A stretch of DNA of 64,000 bases from Henningerozyma blattae CBS 6284 (taxonomy: Eukaryota > Ascomycota > Saccharomycetes > Saccharomycetales > Saccharomycetaceae): the NCBI RefSeq assembly GCF_000315915.1, contig NC_020185.1, positions 310,001-374,000 on the forward strand, written 5' to 3'. The notes under the pieces were generated by a model. It had not been told where the DNA came from. It searched no databases and saw only the letters and a list, made by a program, of their open reading frames with translations. Positions 49,437 through 61,256 of this stretch are shown here, in pieces. A program made the position numbers and the translations under genes. How positions within the stretch are numbered: position 1 is the first letter of the stretch; each line of letters starts with the position of its first letter.

Positions 49437-49798
49437 TGCCACGTAGTGTGAGCTACGTTAGTCACGTGTATAAATCAGGATCACATGATAACGGAATGAA
49501 CTTGTAGATTAACAAGTAAGTGAATCATGAACATAAATTCTATTTAAGAATCTAAGGCTAAAAGAATAAACTAGAGGGTTAAGGTAGAACAAAGAGGTAA
49601 GAACCAGAAAACAAAAAGGACGAAATACAAAAGATGGAAGTGTATAGTGAACAAATCGGAACGTAATAATAATAATAATAATAATATTTAACTTACATAG
49701 GCTCAGGTATATAGTTGTATAGTTTAATAAACAGTTGGTATTAAACTAGCAGCAAAAAAGATATACTACTAGTAGTAGCAAAGCTTAAAATTGTTACA
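49437..49798 (+). mobile_element. solo LTR with target-site duplication TTGAT
   Basis: The element reads TGCCACGTAG...TTGTTACA, 362 bases, and is nearly identical to the inverted copy at 4127-4474. Most of the length difference is an expanded TAA microsatellite near 49666-49686. A perfect 5-bp duplication, TTGAT, flanks it at 49432-49436 and 49799-49803. The third base has changed from T to C. It lies 13 bases past the tRNA-Trp gene and has no internal region. Confidence 0.92.
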
Positions 49799-49803
49799 TT
49801 GAT

Positions 49804-50646
49804 CAAAAACGGATAATCACGTGACACAATTTTCTTGTCAAATGTTTCTCAATAGCAGTTTTGTTTTTACTACGAAGATCAACAGTCATGAAATTATATT
49901 AGGACAGATCATGAAACGTATGTGATTAGAGAATAGAACCGAGTCCTACTACACATGGGCAAAATCATTCGAATAGAAGCAAATAACTAGTAACAATAGT
50001 TTCTGAGCTAGTAATACATTCTCTAAAGCATACTTTCCACATGAAGGTGTAAAACTGTTTTACTCAAGTCAAGGTCATTCATGCAGATCGATAAAAAGAG
50101 ATAGAATATAATCTTGTAAATAGGTGTATAGCTTTGGACATATAGAGATGTATTCAATGATAAATGATATGTATTGTGATATGATAACAATATGTCTTTC
50201 AGGCAAACTTGTGACTGAGAAACCCCGAGTGTTTTATGAGGAGGGTTTTCTGCAATGATAACTATTTATAAATAATTCTTGGTTTAAGTTAGAGCCAGGG
50301 AAACTTCTATAACTTTATATTAAGAATTAGTGCATATCGTGGTTTAGTCACTCAAGTGATGTTTTTTTTTGCTTTAACTGGTGTTATGAAAGTATTAGCT
50401 AAATGAACGTCTCAGCAGTCTTTATTCAGTATTTTTAGTATAGTTTTCATTTACTATAAATATACAACTGTATCTTTTATTGAGTTTTTGAACAGATATT
50501 TCTATTCGGTCTTTTTTTAAGGGACTGATGGAAAGCAATCAAGTGATGTGAAAAAGGAATATTGAATAATATAAAGACATTAAATAAAAAAAAAAAGAAT
50601 AGTAATAATAACATATAGCTAAATCTGATTACCTATTCAACGAAAT
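49804..50646. other. LTR-RMD5 intergenic region
   Basis: AT-rich DNA with an ATCACGTGAC motif near 49817. I see no tRNA or protein gene. The left part probably contains older repeat relics, and the right part is the RMD5 promoter. Confidence 0.6.
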
Positions 50647-52164
50647 ATGACAGAACTATTAGAATCAATACAAAAGGAAATCGAAGGGTTTTCTCTGCCA
50701 GACAAACCATCAGAACCTTTAATAAAGCAATGTTTAATAGACACCCATGACTTTAAAACACAACTGAAAAAATTAAAAGCACATTTGAATAAAAATATCC
50801 AAGATTATGACAAAATTAATAAAGATTCTTCTACTTCAAAAGACTCAAAAGATATCCAGATTGAAAAGTTATTGAAAAAAAGATTAATTATTTCAGATAA
50901 GCTAGTCAAATCACAAAAGCAATGGGATCATTCAAATAAAAAAAATACAAAGGCAATTCATCAACAAAATAGTAGATTTAAGAAAAATGTGATTCATAAG
51001 TTGTATTCCGATTTTAAATTAGATGATATAAGTTTAGAGACTTTTTACAACATAAATACTGGTAAAAGTAATAAAAAAAGTCATTTAGGTGATTCCTCTA
51101 TAGATAACGAAATTAAAAATATTGATGATGACGATTATTCTAATGGCATTAGAAATGGAAATATTAAAAACCGAATGGATTTAATTGAAATTAAAAGCCA
51201 TGTTAATAGTGCAATTGATTTCCATATTTCAAGATATATCATTGAAAATCTTCCAATAGATATTAATTTAAATGATACAAATTCAATGACAAATTATTTA
51301 AAAAATACTTATAATATCGATGAAAATACATCTTCACAATTCTTTCAAATGGGGAAATTGATTCATGATATGAAAAATACCAATTTTGATTCATGTATTA
51401 ATTGGGCAAAGCCAAATTCAAATTTACATTTTGAATTATACTTGTTAAAATTTTTAAATTTAGCAAAAGACTCAAATCCTAACTCACCAACTCCAATTGT
51501 TGAAATTATTAATTTTCTACAAAATGGGTTTGGCCAAGATTCTTTAGTTTTAAAATTTAATCAAATTTTATTGAAAATTTCCCCATTATTAACACAACTG
51601 TTATTAAATGAAAACAATAAAAATAATGCAGATCTTGTTGAAGATACTCCAGTTGAAGAAAACTCATCAAAATCTACTTATATTAATAAAGATGAAAAAT
51701 TAATGAAAAAAGCAATACTAGTAACAAATAACGTGATCAATAAACAATTACAAAAGTGTGTATCATTATTCACCAAAGAATATTGCCAAAGGAATAAGCT
51801 ATCATTTGATTCTCCATTATTTTTAATTACTTTAAGCGGCATTATTTCATTTAGTGATTTCATTAGATGCAAATTGATTAAATCTGTTAAAAATGTAGGT
51901 TGGTCAACAACTGATGAATTACCATTTAATGTTGATTTACCAGATATGCTATCTCATTTCCATCCAATATTCATATGCCCTGTTCAAAAAGAGGAAACTA
52001 CAAGGGAAAACCCGCCTTATTCATTACCATGCCACCATGTCATCTGTAAGAAAGCGTTGGATAGATTAACCAAGAATACGTCAAATACTACATTTAGGTG
52101 TCCTTATTGCCCAGCTACAGCATCATTGTCAAGGGTTCAAAAAGTGAGATTTATAATGCTATAA
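50647..52164 (+). CDS. RMD5: Rmd5/Gid2, GID ubiquitin ligase subunit
   Basis: Rmd5 pairs with Fyv10/Gid9 as the catalytic RING dimer of the GID (CTLH) ubiquitin ligase, which degrades gluconeogenic enzymes. The 505-residue product (yeast 421) has a helical N-terminus, a LisH/CTLH region (about 180-270: ISRYIIENLPID, FDSCINWAKPNS), and a C-terminal variant RING: CPVQKE...SLPCHHVICKKALDRL...FRCPYCP. It ends VRFIML, like yeast (SFINL-type end). Asn/Lys-rich linkers explain the extra length. It is convergent with CHL4, as for YDR255C/YDR254W. Confidence 0.94.
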   Translation: MTELLESIQKEIEGFSLPDKPSEPLIKQCLIDTHDFKTQLKKLKAHLNKNIQDYDKINKDSSTSKDSKDIQIEKLLKKRLIISDKLVKSQKQWDHSNKKNTKAIHQQNSRFKKNVIHKLYSDFKLDDISLETFYNINTGKSNKKSHLGDSSIDNEIKNIDDDDYSNGIRNGNIKNRMDLIEIKSHVNSAIDFHISRYIIENLPIDINLNDTNSMTNYLKNTYNIDENTSSQFFQMGKLIHDMKNTNFDSCINWAKPNSNLHFELYLLKFLNLAKDSNPNSPTPIVEIINFLQNGFGQDSLVLKFNQILLKISPLLTQLLLNENNKNNADLVEDTPVEENSSKSTYINKDEKLMKKAILVTNNVINKQLQKCVSLFTKEYCQRNKLSFDSPLFLITLSGIISFSDFIRCKLIKSVKNVGWSTTDELPFNVDLPDMLSHFHPIFICPVQKEETTRENPPYSLPCHHVICKKALDRLTKNTSNTTFRCPYCPATASLSRVQKVRFIML

Positions 52165-52351
52165 AAAAATAAATTCATATTTATCACTTTTTGTATAAAT
52201 ATATACTTCCATATTCATTTTCAAACTTTTCTTTACCATCATCTTTTTTTTTTATTTTTTTGTTATATACTCCCTCTCTATTTCTCCATATAATTACTCT
52301 ATATACTTATTTATACCCCTATTTACCGTAAGTGTTGCATAATACGTTTAT

Positions 52352-53797
52352 TTATATTAAACCTCCTCTTTTTTTCTGCACGTCAATATCAAAATCACCA
52401 TCAGTTATTGTTCCTGAAGAAACCCCATTTTCTCCAGTTAACCATCCAGGGACACGACTAATATCAATAAATTTTTTATCTACCAATTCATGTAATCCAC
52501 CAAAGATATCATTACCTGTAAATCTAAATTGCAGATTTATTTCCTCTTTGGTTTCTTTTATTGTGTTTCTTATGGTGAATTTAGCTCTTTCACATGGAAT
52601 TAGTGATTTATAATATTTTTCGTCCCTTAAATGATCTTTTATTTTCCTTGGCATATCATTAACTGCGCTAGGTATTGTTTCATAAAAGTTTCGAATTCGA
52701 TTATAACCATTTTTTGTGCCTTTAAATTTCAACATGCTCATTTCTAATCGTAATTTTTTACGATCGTAGTCATCTCTACCTGAACTATCTGATTGTGACT
52801 TGGTTCTTTTTAACCCCATTTTCCCAACTATTGAAGGATGATTATCAATTGTATTACTAGCGTTATATTGGTTATAAGAACTTAGTGGTGAGATTTCAAA
52901 CAATGCATCCGCATATGCAGCCCATTGACCCATTGCACCAGAATATCTTGATGCACCTTGTAAAATATAAATATTTTCTAAGGATTTAATTGGTATGCTT
53001 TCATTCTGTTTCAAAGTAATCGGTTCTCTGGTTGATATGGACCTTTGAATACATTGCATAATTAATTTGGAATATATATCTTTTCCACAGGAATGAATAA
53101 TTGTTGGGGAATTCATTGGAAATGCAACGTAAAACGGTTTTCTTGACACATATTCTTTTTCAGATATTCGTCCCAATAAAAGTGATGTACTTTCCTGATC
53201 TTTAGATTTATCATCCTTCTTTAAATTACTTTGATCATTATTTTCATTAGGGGAGTTATCCATTTTTCGAGAATCTTTCATATTTCCTCTTGAACTAGAC
53301 AGGAAAGAACTGTTATAATCAAATAATTGAATTCTGCATATTATCAAAGGTAGACTTTTATGTTTGAATATATATATAGTAGAAATATATAATTTATCAA
53401 TATCTTCTTGCAAATTTGTCATAAATTTCTCTGGCTCAATCTCGATGAAATATTTTTCATTATTAGAATCCCAAGCAGTCGAAGAATTCCAAAAGTAAGA
53501 AGAAGGCTTAAGAATCATCGTACATGCTTCAATTTGTGCTAGTTGATATAAGTTAAGTCCTTCTGGCCACATTTTTTCAATTACATAATCTATCAAAAGT
53601 TTTTTGGTATTTTCAGTTTGATTCAAAATCTTTAAATCTTCTAACAAAGCTTCCTTAGTAATTTCTTCATTAATGCTTCCAAACTTGATGAACCAATTAT
53701 AGACTAAATCACATAAAGAAGCCAATGGAAGTTTTGCTAGTTTCTTGATACGATGTGATTTAGTAGTCAGTGGTATATACGTTTCTTGAAGGCCCAT
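52352..53797 (-). CDS. CHL4: Chl4, CENP-N homolog of the inner kinetochore
   Basis: Chl4 pairs with Iml3 in the Ctf19/CCAN complex and supports chromosome transmission. The 481-residue product (yeast 458) opens with a helical pyrin-like region (KLAKLPLASLCDLVYNWFIKFG), as in CENP-N proteins. It continues through IEACTMILKPSSYFWNSSTAW and a variable Ser/Lys-rich loop (about 170-200). It ends with the Iml3-binding part, which holds FRFTGNDIFGGLHELVDKKF and VPGWLTGENGVSSG. Its position beside RMD5 supports the call. Confidence 0.92.
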   Translation of the reverse strand: MGLQETYIPLTTKSHRIKKLAKLPLASLCDLVYNWFIKFGSINEEITKEALLEDLKILNQTENTKKLLIDYVIEKMWPEGLNLYQLAQIEACTMILKPSSYFWNSSTAWDSNNEKYFIEIEPEKFMTNLQEDIDKLYISTIYIFKHKSLPLIICRIQLFDYNSSFLSSSRGNMKDSRKMDNSPNENNDQSNLKKDDKSKDQESTSLLLGRISEKEYVSRKPFYVAFPMNSPTIIHSCGKDIYSKLIMQCIQRSISTREPITLKQNESIPIKSLENIYILQGASRYSGAMGQWAAYADALFEISPLSSYNQYNASNTIDNHPSIVGKMGLKRTKSQSDSSGRDDYDRKKLRLEMSMLKFKGTKNGYNRIRNFYETIPSAVNDMPRKIKDHLRDEKYYKSLIPCERAKFTIRNTIKETKEEINLQFRFTGNDIFGGLHELVDKKFIDISRVPGWLTGENGVSSGTITDGDFDIDVQKKRGGLI

Positions 53798-54732
53798 ACT
53801 TTTATCAATATTTGATTAATCTAGATGCACTTTTATCAAATTATTAACCTTCGTCATTAAAATAGGAAAGAGACAGTCGTCTTATTCCATTCCCTGTAAA
53901 ATAAATTTATAAAATAACCAACATATACCCAATACTATACTACTGTTCTTTCAATTGATTAGAAGTACTTATACTTTATTCTACTTATTTTTTTTTCATT
54001 TACAACATATTATTTTTAATATTTTCTCTACGAAGCGTATTCCATAGAAAAGATTATAGAAATACAAAAATCATTCAACTAAACAGAAATTTAGTAAACA
54101 CGAATGGAATTAGCTGGTCTCTTAAATTACCTAAATGACAAGCTTTCACAACACATTTTGTATTGAATTGAATTAATTAATATAAATTAAGTAACTTTGC
54201 AATTTATTTTCATATAGACTAACATATATATTTACTATCATTCAAATTTGTATAAAGTTATCATAAGCATAGAGAGATCTAAAAATAAGTAAATATTATA
54301 ATTAGCTAAATGTAAAGTATCTTTGGAAGATTATTGATATTACTAAGAAATAAACGTTCAAGACAGTTTGCATATCTTGGCTTGTAATATCATTTTATCC
54401 ATCTAGTACTATAATAATTTGGAGATCGCTGGATTAGATGTAGTTTTTGCATTTTTTATTTCTTATTTTTTTATTAAAGTTGGCAGATAAAGGGCGTATA
54501 TGTGAATTTCAAATTCTTGACGTACAACACGATCCAGGGAATTTGAAAAATTTTCGGAATAAGCTCATCTCATCTCATCGCTTTTCTAAGGTATTATTTT
54601 GTTTCCTCTATAAAAGAACATTAAAATATTTATCAAAACACTTCTTTTGGCTTGAAACATGATTAATATTTAGCTACTCTTAAAGAATAAGGTTTAATAG
54701 TCTGCACATTCGTAACATTCAGAGTTATAATT
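53798..54732. other. CHL4/NOP4 divergent region
   Basis: This 935-bp AT-rich region carries clear ribosome-biogenesis motifs on the NOP4 side (see the RRPE/PAC entry). Small frames here are not credible genes. It marks a synteny break between a chromosome IV-type and a chromosome XVI-type block. Confidence 0.65.
54544..54581 (+). promoter_or_regulatory. RRPE and PAC elements of NOP4
   Basis: TGAAAAATTTT (54544-54554) is a full RRPE site. CTCATCGC (54574-54581) is the reverse complement of the PAC core GCGATGAG. They lie 152-189 bases before the NOP4 start, the usual RRPE-then-PAC order of yeast ribosome-biogenesis genes (Stb3 and Dot6/Tod6 sites). Confidence 0.8.
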
Positions 54733-56961
54733 ATGTCTGAAGCTGTTGTAGAAAAAACCACGAAGGTTGAAAATCCTGTTACTAAAAACAATAAAAATGA
54801 CTCGAACTCCACGGATAATGACTTAGATTTTAAAACGTTATTCGTAAGATCAATTCCATTAGATACCACTGATGGAGAATTAGCAGATTATTTCTCCAAT
54901 TTTGCACCCATTAGACATGCTGTTATTGTTAAAGATGATCAAAAACGTTCAAGAGGTTTTGGTTTTGTTACATTTGCAGTTGAAGAAGATACAAAAGAAG
55001 CATTAAAGCAAGCTAGAAAGACTAAGTTGAAAAACCATTTAATTAGAGTTGATATTGCTAAAAGAAGAGATCGTAATAAAACTAAAGCTTCATCTGAGCA
55101 GATTAGTAATGATCAAAATTCTGAAAAGAAACAGGTTATAGATAATCATGGCGAATATAATAATGACAACGAAGATCCTGAAGATTCTGAATTCAAAGGG
55201 AAGCCTAAATTAATTATTAGAAATATGCCTTGGAGCTGTAGAGATCCAATTAAGTTAAAGAAGATATTTAGTAGATTTGGTAACGTAGTTGATGCTAGTA
55301 TTCCAAGAAAGAGAGATGGTAAATTATGCGGGTTTGCTTTTGTCACTATGAAAAAAATCAGCAATTGTAGAATCGCACTAGAAAATACTAAGGATTTAAA
55401 AATTGATGGTAGGGCAGTTGCTGTAGATTTTGCTATACAAAAAAATAGATGGGAAGACTATAAGAAAACTCATAACGATATCCAAGAAGAAGATCAAAAA
55501 GATGATTCTAGCACATCAGAATCTTCGAATAGCAGCGATTCTTCTTCAGATAATGACTCCAATGATGATGATACTTCTGATAGTGATATTGAATTAGATG
55601 ACGATGAAGAAGTCACTGAAGAAGAAAATAAAATTGAACAACAAGAAAAATCAAAACAGAATAGAAGAGAAGATTTTTCAGTATTTGTTAGAAATGTTCC
55701 ATATGATGCAAGTGAAGAATCTTTGGTCGAACATTTTACTAAATTTGGACCAGTAAAGTATGCTCTGCCTGTTATTGATAGGGAAACTGGGTTAGCCAAA
55801 GGTACTGCATTTGTCGCTTTTCGCAACAAAGATGCTTATGAAAAGTGTGTTACTAATGCACCAGCTGCGGGATCTACCTCTCTTTTGATTGGTGATGATG
55901 TGCTGCCTGAATATGTTTATGAAGGTCGTGTACTATCCGTTACTCCCACATTAGATAGAGAAAATGCTAACCGTATGGCTGAAAAAAATGCTGAAAAGAG
56001 AAAAGTTACTTTAGGTAAAGCTCCTACTGAACGTGATAAACGTAACATGTACTTATTGAATGAAGGTAAGATAGTTGAAGGTACCAAATTAGCTCAACTT
56101 TTGTCAAAAACAGATATGGAAGTGAGAGAAAAGTCTTATAATCTAAGAGTTGAGCAGTTAAAGAAAAACCCTTCATTACATTTATCGATGACTAGATTGG
56201 CAATCAGAAATATACCAAGAGCTATGACTGAAAAATCATTAAAAGCATTAGGTCGTAGAGCAGTCGTCGAATTTGCTACCGAAGTTAAAAATGGAGTAAG
56301 GCATCAATTAAGTAAAGAAGAAATTCAAAGATCAACCAAGGAAAAGTATAAATTTATGACTGAAGAGCAAATTGAGCAACAAAAGAAAAAGGATAAAAAA
56401 CAAGGTCTTGTTAGACAAGCCAAAATTATTATGGAAGTCAAGGGATCCACTATTGGTAGAAGTAGAGGTTATGGTTTTATTGAATATAGAGATCATAAGA
56501 GCGCCTTAATGGGTTTAAGATGGTTGAATGCACATAAAATTACTACTGAAGAAATCTTAGAAGGTCTAACAGATGATGAAAAGAAATCTATTTCAACAGA
56601 ACAATTACAAAGCAGACGTTTAGTTGTTGAATTTGCTATTGAAAATGCTAACGTCGTTAAGAGAAGAAGAGAGAATACTCTTAAAGCTAGAGAAGGTGGT
56701 CAAAAGAGAACTCGAGAGGATGATAATGATCACACAGGTGGATACAGAGGCGTACCTAGAGACGACAAAAAAAGTGATCGTAAAGGTAAACGTGATGGCA
56801 GACCAGCATTTAAAAAAGGTAAGTTCAATGATAGAACTGATAAAATGCAAAATAATGATAGAGAAAATAGAAATAAATCATCTAAAAAAGACAGTGGCTT
56901 AAGTGATGATGTCAAGAAAATCATCGGCATGAAACGTAAAAGAAGAAATACCAGAAAATAA
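54733..56961 (+). CDS. NOP4: Nop4, nucleolar RRM protein for 60S assembly
   Basis: Nop4 is an essential nucleolar protein that binds early pre-60S particles. The 742-residue product (yeast 685) has four RRM domains: LFVRSIP...RGFGFVTF (about 27-110), [12 protein letters not shown]...CGFAFVTM (about 157-235), VFVRNVP...KGTAFVAF with an insert (about 315-420), and [12 protein letters not shown]...GYGFIEY (about 490-640). Acidic Asp/Ser-rich linkers and a basic C-terminus ([10 protein letters not shown]) complete it. Long blocks are identical to yeast Nop4. RRPE and PAC sites in its promoter fit co-regulation with ribosome synthesis. It is convergent with SSN3, as for YPL043W/YPL042C. Confidence 0.97.
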   Translation: MSEAVVEKTTKVENPVTKNNKNDSNSTDNDLDFKTLFVRSIPLDTTDGELADYFSNFAPIRHAVIVKDDQKRSRGFGFVTFAVEEDTKEALKQARKTKLKNHLIRVDIAKRRDRNKTKASSEQISNDQNSEKKQVIDNHGEYNNDNEDPEDSEFKGKPKLIIRNMPWSCRDPIKLKKIFSRFGNVVDASIPRKRDGKLCGFAFVTMKKISNCRIALENTKDLKIDGRAVAVDFAIQKNRWEDYKKTHNDIQEEDQKDDSSTSESSNSSDSSSDNDSNDDDTSDSDIELDDDEEVTEEENKIEQQEKSKQNRREDFSVFVRNVPYDASEESLVEHFTKFGPVKYALPVIDRETGLAKGTAFVAFRNKDAYEKCVTNAPAAGSTSLLIGDDVLPEYVYEGRVLSVTPTLDRENANRMAEKNAEKRKVTLGKAPTERDKRNMYLLNEGKIVEGTKLAQLLSKTDMEVREKSYNLRVEQLKKNPSLHLSMTRLAIRNIPRAMTEKSLKALGRRAVVEFATEVKNGVRHQLSKEEIQRSTKEKYKFMTEEQIEQQKKKDKKQGLVRQAKIIMEVKGSTIGRSRGYGFIEYRDHKSALMGLRWLNAHKITTEEILEGLTDDEKKSISTEQLQSRRLVVEFAIENANVVKRRRENTLKAREGGQKRTREDDNDHTGGYRGVPRDDKKSDRKGKRDGRPAFKKGKFNDRTDKMQNNDRENRNKSSKKDSGLSDDVKKIIGMKRKRRNTRK

Positions 56962-57369
56962 TCATTCATAATCTATTCTTTACTTTATTAACCAGTAATT
57001 AAAACTAAATTATTAAATAGAAATACTTGTATACTACTAATAACATAATACTAAAATCATTTCGTAAAATTTATGCATATGAATTAAAATCTACTTTATA
57101 AATTATAAATAATTATTGTATAACATATCTAAGAATAAAGTATCTTAGTCAATAGTGACACTTAAAGAATGATAGAAGGATTTATGAGGGGAAGTAAGAA
57201 ATATGATGCTGAAAGCTGGATCAAAACTATAATGAAAAATGAAATATTGAATGCAAAGAAAATTTCAGGTATTTAAATGCAGAAAAGAAAAAAAAACATT
57301 CGAAAGTGTTTAAGACTTTCGAGTAAAATTGTCCGTATGTATTGATTGTAGATAGGTGGTACATTTATA
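56962..57369. other. NOP4-SSN3 convergent spacer
   Basis: A 408-bp AT-rich 3' region without a visible gene. Confidence 0.7.
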
Positions 57370-59976
57370 TCATCTTCTTCTCTTTCGTTGTGGCTCATAT
57401 TTTCTTGAATCTGATGAATTTCCTGTATTATTTCCCGACACTGCAGCAGCAGCAGCTGCTGCTGCTGCTAATATCCGCCTATTAACACCGAGACCCCCAA
57501 GGGCGGCAGTTGCAGAGGTATTGGAATTGGTTGAAATTTGCTGATTAAAGTTTTTATTTTTAAGGTTGTTATTCATCATACTATTATTAATATTATTCAT
57601 ATTATTATGCATATGGTTGTTACCATGATTATGCATATGGCTATTGCTATTGTTACTGTTATTATTACTGGAACTGACATTGATGCTATTAATATTGGAA
57701 TTCATATTATTAGAGTTAACATTTATGCTAGTATTAACATTGTTGTTAGTATTGTTAATTATACTACTGCTAATACTATTACTGTTAGTAAAATTATTGT
57801 TATTATTATTGTTATTATTATTGTTATTATTATTATTGTTATTATTATTAGCGTTATTATTGCCAAGATTCATAATATCATTATCATGAGTATGAATTCT
57901 TCTTGCAGGATATTTATAATTCAACCCATCAAAAACGTTATTGCAAACTGGATGATGACCATTTGTAAAATAATCATGATCTAAAGCATTAATGGCATCG
58001 ATTCTCGAAATTGGGTCATATCTTAATAATTTGTATAATAAATCTAAGACATTTCTATCTTTACCACCTGCTGAGTGGTACCAATTTGGCAAATTATCTC
58101 TAAATTTTTGAAATTTTGATAATTGGTCGAATTCAGGATATTTATATAAATTTGGCCAAGTTTTCTGAGTTGGTGTACCTAATACTTCCAGTATTCTTTG
58201 AATTTGATTAACTTGAAATGGTACAGTCTTTTTAGAATCCATTTTAGCTTCTTCACCTTTAAAAATTGGTTGTAAACCAATCAACTCAGCAAAGATACAG
58301 CCAACTGCCCATAGATCGATAGCAGGAGTATAATGACGAGCACCTAATAATAATTCTGGAGCACGATACCAGATTGTGACAACAACTTTATCACCTGTAT
58401 ATAAGGTTTGAACCATGTTATGAAATTTTCTTGCTAAACCTAAATCCCCAATTTTAACAACTCCATCAACTGTGACCATAATATTAGCTGGTTTTAAATC
58501 TCTATGTAAGATCCAATTTTGATGTAAATACGAGACGCCATCTAAAATTTGCCACATAATAGACCTAATCATTCTTTGCGGGATCATTCGCTTTTCAGGG
58601 TGTGAATGAAAATGAATGATTTGTAAAAGATCATGTTCAGCATATTCATAAACTAAATAAATGGATTTTCTTTCTAAAAAAATTTCCACTAATTTCGTTA
58701 GATGCTTATTATTTAATTCTCTACAAAGTGACATTTCTCTACATGCACTTTGAGATATACCTGTATAATGAACTTGCTCTACGCCATCTCTTTCAGTCTT
58801 AAATTTCTTAATGGCAAATAAATTATTAACTGGAGGACTTTGATGAAGATGTGGTGAATTTTGATGATTTGTTTGAGATTGAGGTGGAGATTGAACTTGA
58901 GATTGAGACTGCGGTTGCAATTGTTGTCGCAGTAATGATTGTGATTGTGATTGTGGTTGTAAATGCGAGTGTGAATGAGACTGAGACTGAGATTGGGATT
59001 GAGATTGGGATTGTGATTGAGAATGGGATTGAGATTGGGATTGGGATTGGGATTGAGATTGAGAATGAGATTGAGGCCGAACTTGAGGTTGAGTTTGAGG
59101 CTGAGTTTGAGACTGGGATTGAGATTGAGATCGAGATTGAGACTGAGATTGAGACTGAGACTGAGTTTGCCGTTGTAGTTGAGTTTGCTGTTGCAATTGA
59201 GAGTGTGCTTGGGAGTGTGCTTGAGATTGTGCTTGTGATTGAGGTTGGAGCTGAGTTTGAGATTGAGATTGAGATTGAGATTGTTGCAACTGTTGTTGCT
59301 GTTGTTGTAACTGCTGAAATTGTAACTGCTGCAATTGATGTTTTCTTGGACTTTTCATTTGAGTTAAATTATTAGACAAAGAGGTAGAATTACTATTTGA
59401 ATTTCTATCAACTCCATAAGGATGCTTTTGCATATCTATCAAAGTATTTCTATTACTATGAGATTGAGAGGAAGGATGAATCATATTATTGGAAACTGTC
59501 GTAGTGATAGGATTAGAACCATTATTCCCAAGCTCTCGAATATTGGACAATTTATTAGAGTTATTCGCTTTAGAGTTATTACTAGGTACGTTGGGCCATC
59601 TAATTGGATTTAAAAAATCATTCAAAGCACTGTTGCTACTCAACGCACCATTCAACGAATTACTACTACTTGGGTTTGTAATTGAATTTATATTTGAATT
59701 TGAATTAGTATTATTACTATTATTCGTTGAATAATTAGCTTTTACTTTCGATTTGGCCTTATAAACTTTCCCATAAGTCCCAGCAGCGATATATCCTATG
59801 ATTTCATACTTCTGTAACACTGAAATTCGATTCGAATCCTTCTTTGATCTATAAGGTGCTATGGTAAACACATCATTGTTAGCCATCAGCATAGGTGATT
59901 TCCCGTGCAGTGTGCTGGCGTTTGCATTTTTCATATTAAGCATCTGTTGTTGATGCTGGTTCGATATTCTCTGCAT
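57370..59976 (-). CDS. SSN3: Ssn3/Cdk8, Mediator kinase
   Basis: Ssn3 (Srb10) is the cyclin-C-dependent kinase of the Mediator Cdk8 module. The 868-residue product (yeast 555) keeps the N-terminal [13 protein letters not shown] and the Gly loop IAAGTYGKV (63-71). It also keeps the ATP lysine at 390 in FAIKKF, the helix SQSACREM (Cdk8-type), [16 protein letters not shown] and [10 protein letters not shown]. The end [16 protein letters not shown]...VSGNN is shared with yeast. About 300 low-complexity residues, including a long Gln-Ser dipeptide repeat (about 230-370), sit between the Gly loop and the lysine. Yeast has a shorter insert at the same place. A second poly-Asn region (about 715-830) precedes the tail. 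Confidence 0.96.
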   Translation of the reverse strand: MQRISNQHQQQMLNMKNANASTLHGKSPMLMANNDVFTIAPYRSKKDSNRISVLQKYEIIGYIAAGTYGKVYKAKSKVKANYSTNNSNNTNSNSNINSITNPSSSNSLNGALSSNSALNDFLNPIRWPNVPSNNSKANNSNKLSNIRELGNNGSNPITTTVSNNMIHPSSQSHSNRNTLIDMQKHPYGVDRNSNSNSTSLSNNLTQMKSPRKHQLQQLQFQQLQQQQQQLQQSQSQSQSQTQLQPQSQAQSQAHSQAHSQLQQQTQLQRQTQSQSQSQSQSRSQSQSQSQTQPQTQPQVRPQSHSQSQSQSQSQSQSHSQSQSQSQSQSQSQSHSHSHLQPQSQSQSLLRQQLQPQSQSQVQSPPQSQTNHQNSPHLHQSPPVNNLFAIKKFKTERDGVEQVHYTGISQSACREMSLCRELNNKHLTKLVEIFLERKSIYLVYEYAEHDLLQIIHFHSHPEKRMIPQRMIRSIMWQILDGVSYLHQNWILHRDLKPANIMVTVDGVVKIGDLGLARKFHNMVQTLYTGDKVVVTIWYRAPELLLGARHYTPAIDLWAVGCIFAELIGLQPIFKGEEAKMDSKKTVPFQVNQIQRILEVLGTPTQKTWPNLYKYPEFDQLSKFQKFRDNLPNWYHSAGGKDRNVLDLLYKLLRYDPISRIDAINALDHDYFTNGHHPVCNNVFDGLNYKYPARRIHTHDNDIMNLGNNNANNNNNNNNNNNNNNNNNNNFTNSNSISSSIINNTNNNVNTSINVNSNNMNSNINSINVSSSNNNSNNSNSHMHNHGNNHMHNNMNNINNSMMNNNLKNKNFNQQISTNSNTSATAALGGLGVNRRILAAAAAAAAAVSGNNTGNSSDSRKYEPQRKRRR
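58860..59290 (-). repeat. SSN3: Gln/Ser-coding hexanucleotide repeat inside SSN3
   Basis: Tandem CARTCN units (read on the minus strand) encode alternating Gln-Ser with scattered Leu, Pro, His and Thr. The tract lies inside the kinase N-lobe insert. Such repeats vary in length between strains. Confidence 0.85.
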
Positions 59977-61256
59977 TGAATATTATGTGTATGAATTGAC
60001 AAATATACAGTTATTTCTTCTAATATTCTACTAGTTTCTGCTCTTATATCTTGCAGTTTAACTCCAATATTTGTCTAGTAATCTTACAAAGTATATTATT
60101 AAATCGAATTTCGTTAAAGGCAAAGTAATGGGTTTTTTTTTTTCCTTCTAAAAATAACTAGAAGTTAGGTTGCGATGTAGGTAAACCTGTTATTGTGATC
60201 CTAGGATCTATTGGAACTCTTACAAGGCTAGTCAGTTGTAGTTACTTTATATCCTTTGTATTCTATATTAATAATTGAAATTTGCCAACCTTTAATACGC
60301 TTACACGGTTAGCGAGTTACCAGTACCCGGTCTTTATTGTGAGAGTCAGGAATGCGCCGTGACAGCAAAGAGGCGTCGCAAATTCTATCGGCGGTAATAG
60401 CATTCACAGGGTAATTACGAGTCTAGTGATAGATTTTCCAGGCAATACTACTGGCATTTCTTCAATACTACTGGCATTTCTTCAATTATGCTAGGAAACT
60501 GGATGTTAAAGTTTCAGTTATAGGTATATCAATGAAGAAAATGATATATAAAAACAGAGAATGAGAGAAAATTCACAAGAAAAGTTGAAGAGATAAATCG
60601 AGAAAAATAGTAGCACAGTTACTAAGGAGAGATCCCTCCACTATATTTAATTTTTATTTCCAAGCGAACAATTTCAGCAATCGTATTTCTGTTAATAATA
60701 GTCTTGCTGTTTAAACGTGGAGTTACCATTTAAGCACATCACCTGACTACATAAATCATATGAAATTAGTCACTAATTTGGATACGTTCATATGCAAAGC
60801 TCACTTATCAATAAGAGGATACCTTATACAATCCTCGATGTTATCCGTACCGTAATAGTGATTTATTTTCTATCAACAGAAATGTAGGAATGTAATTCTT
60901 GTGCGATATTTTCTCGGATAAGCCTGGCTGTAAATTCTTCACTAAGCCCCGTGTCGAATAGTTTCCAAATAATAACAATTGAATTAGAATGGTTGCAAGT
61001 TTAATGGCACACATGGGTATCTTTTTCAACAGTTTTAGGAAATGATAGCAACCTTCTTTACTTTCAATTGTGAGTTTACCGAATCCCGAAAGGCAAACCA
61101 AGCAATTGCTTGTATCCCTATTTTAGATTGCTATTTTTTTTGTCAAACATTTAAAGGTTCTTAAAAAGGATGTCTTGTCACAGAATATATAAGTAGTTTA
61201 AGCATTATTGGCTTACAATTTAAACAACCAGTATCATACTACCAACAACGCCCATC
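59977..61256. other. SSN3/GRE2-like divergent region
   Basis: This is a long divergent promoter region (1.28 kb). It contains a 20-bp tandem duplication at 60443-60482, a GC-richer patch near 60295-60400, and a TATATAAG box at 61186-61193 placed 64 bases before the GRE2-like start. An 86-codon minus frame (60841-61101) resembles nothing known to me. Confidence 0.65.
60443..60482. repeat. 20-bp tandem duplication
   Basis: Two exact copies of CAATACTACTGGCATTTCTT stand in tandem, followed by CAAT of a third copy. It is probably a replication-slippage product. Confidence 0.95.

Noticed and set aside
57538..57984. Plus-strand Ile/Val-rich and Leu-rich frames opposite SSN3
   Set aside because: They are mirror frames of the Asn-coding repeat of SSN3.
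58851..59375. Plus-strand Glu/Ile-rich 174-codon frame
   Set aside because: It is the antisense of the Gln-Ser repeat of SSN3 and has no independent support.
60841..61101. 86-codon minus frame upstream of the GRE2-like gene
   Set aside because: No recognisable domain, and it lies in a promoter region.
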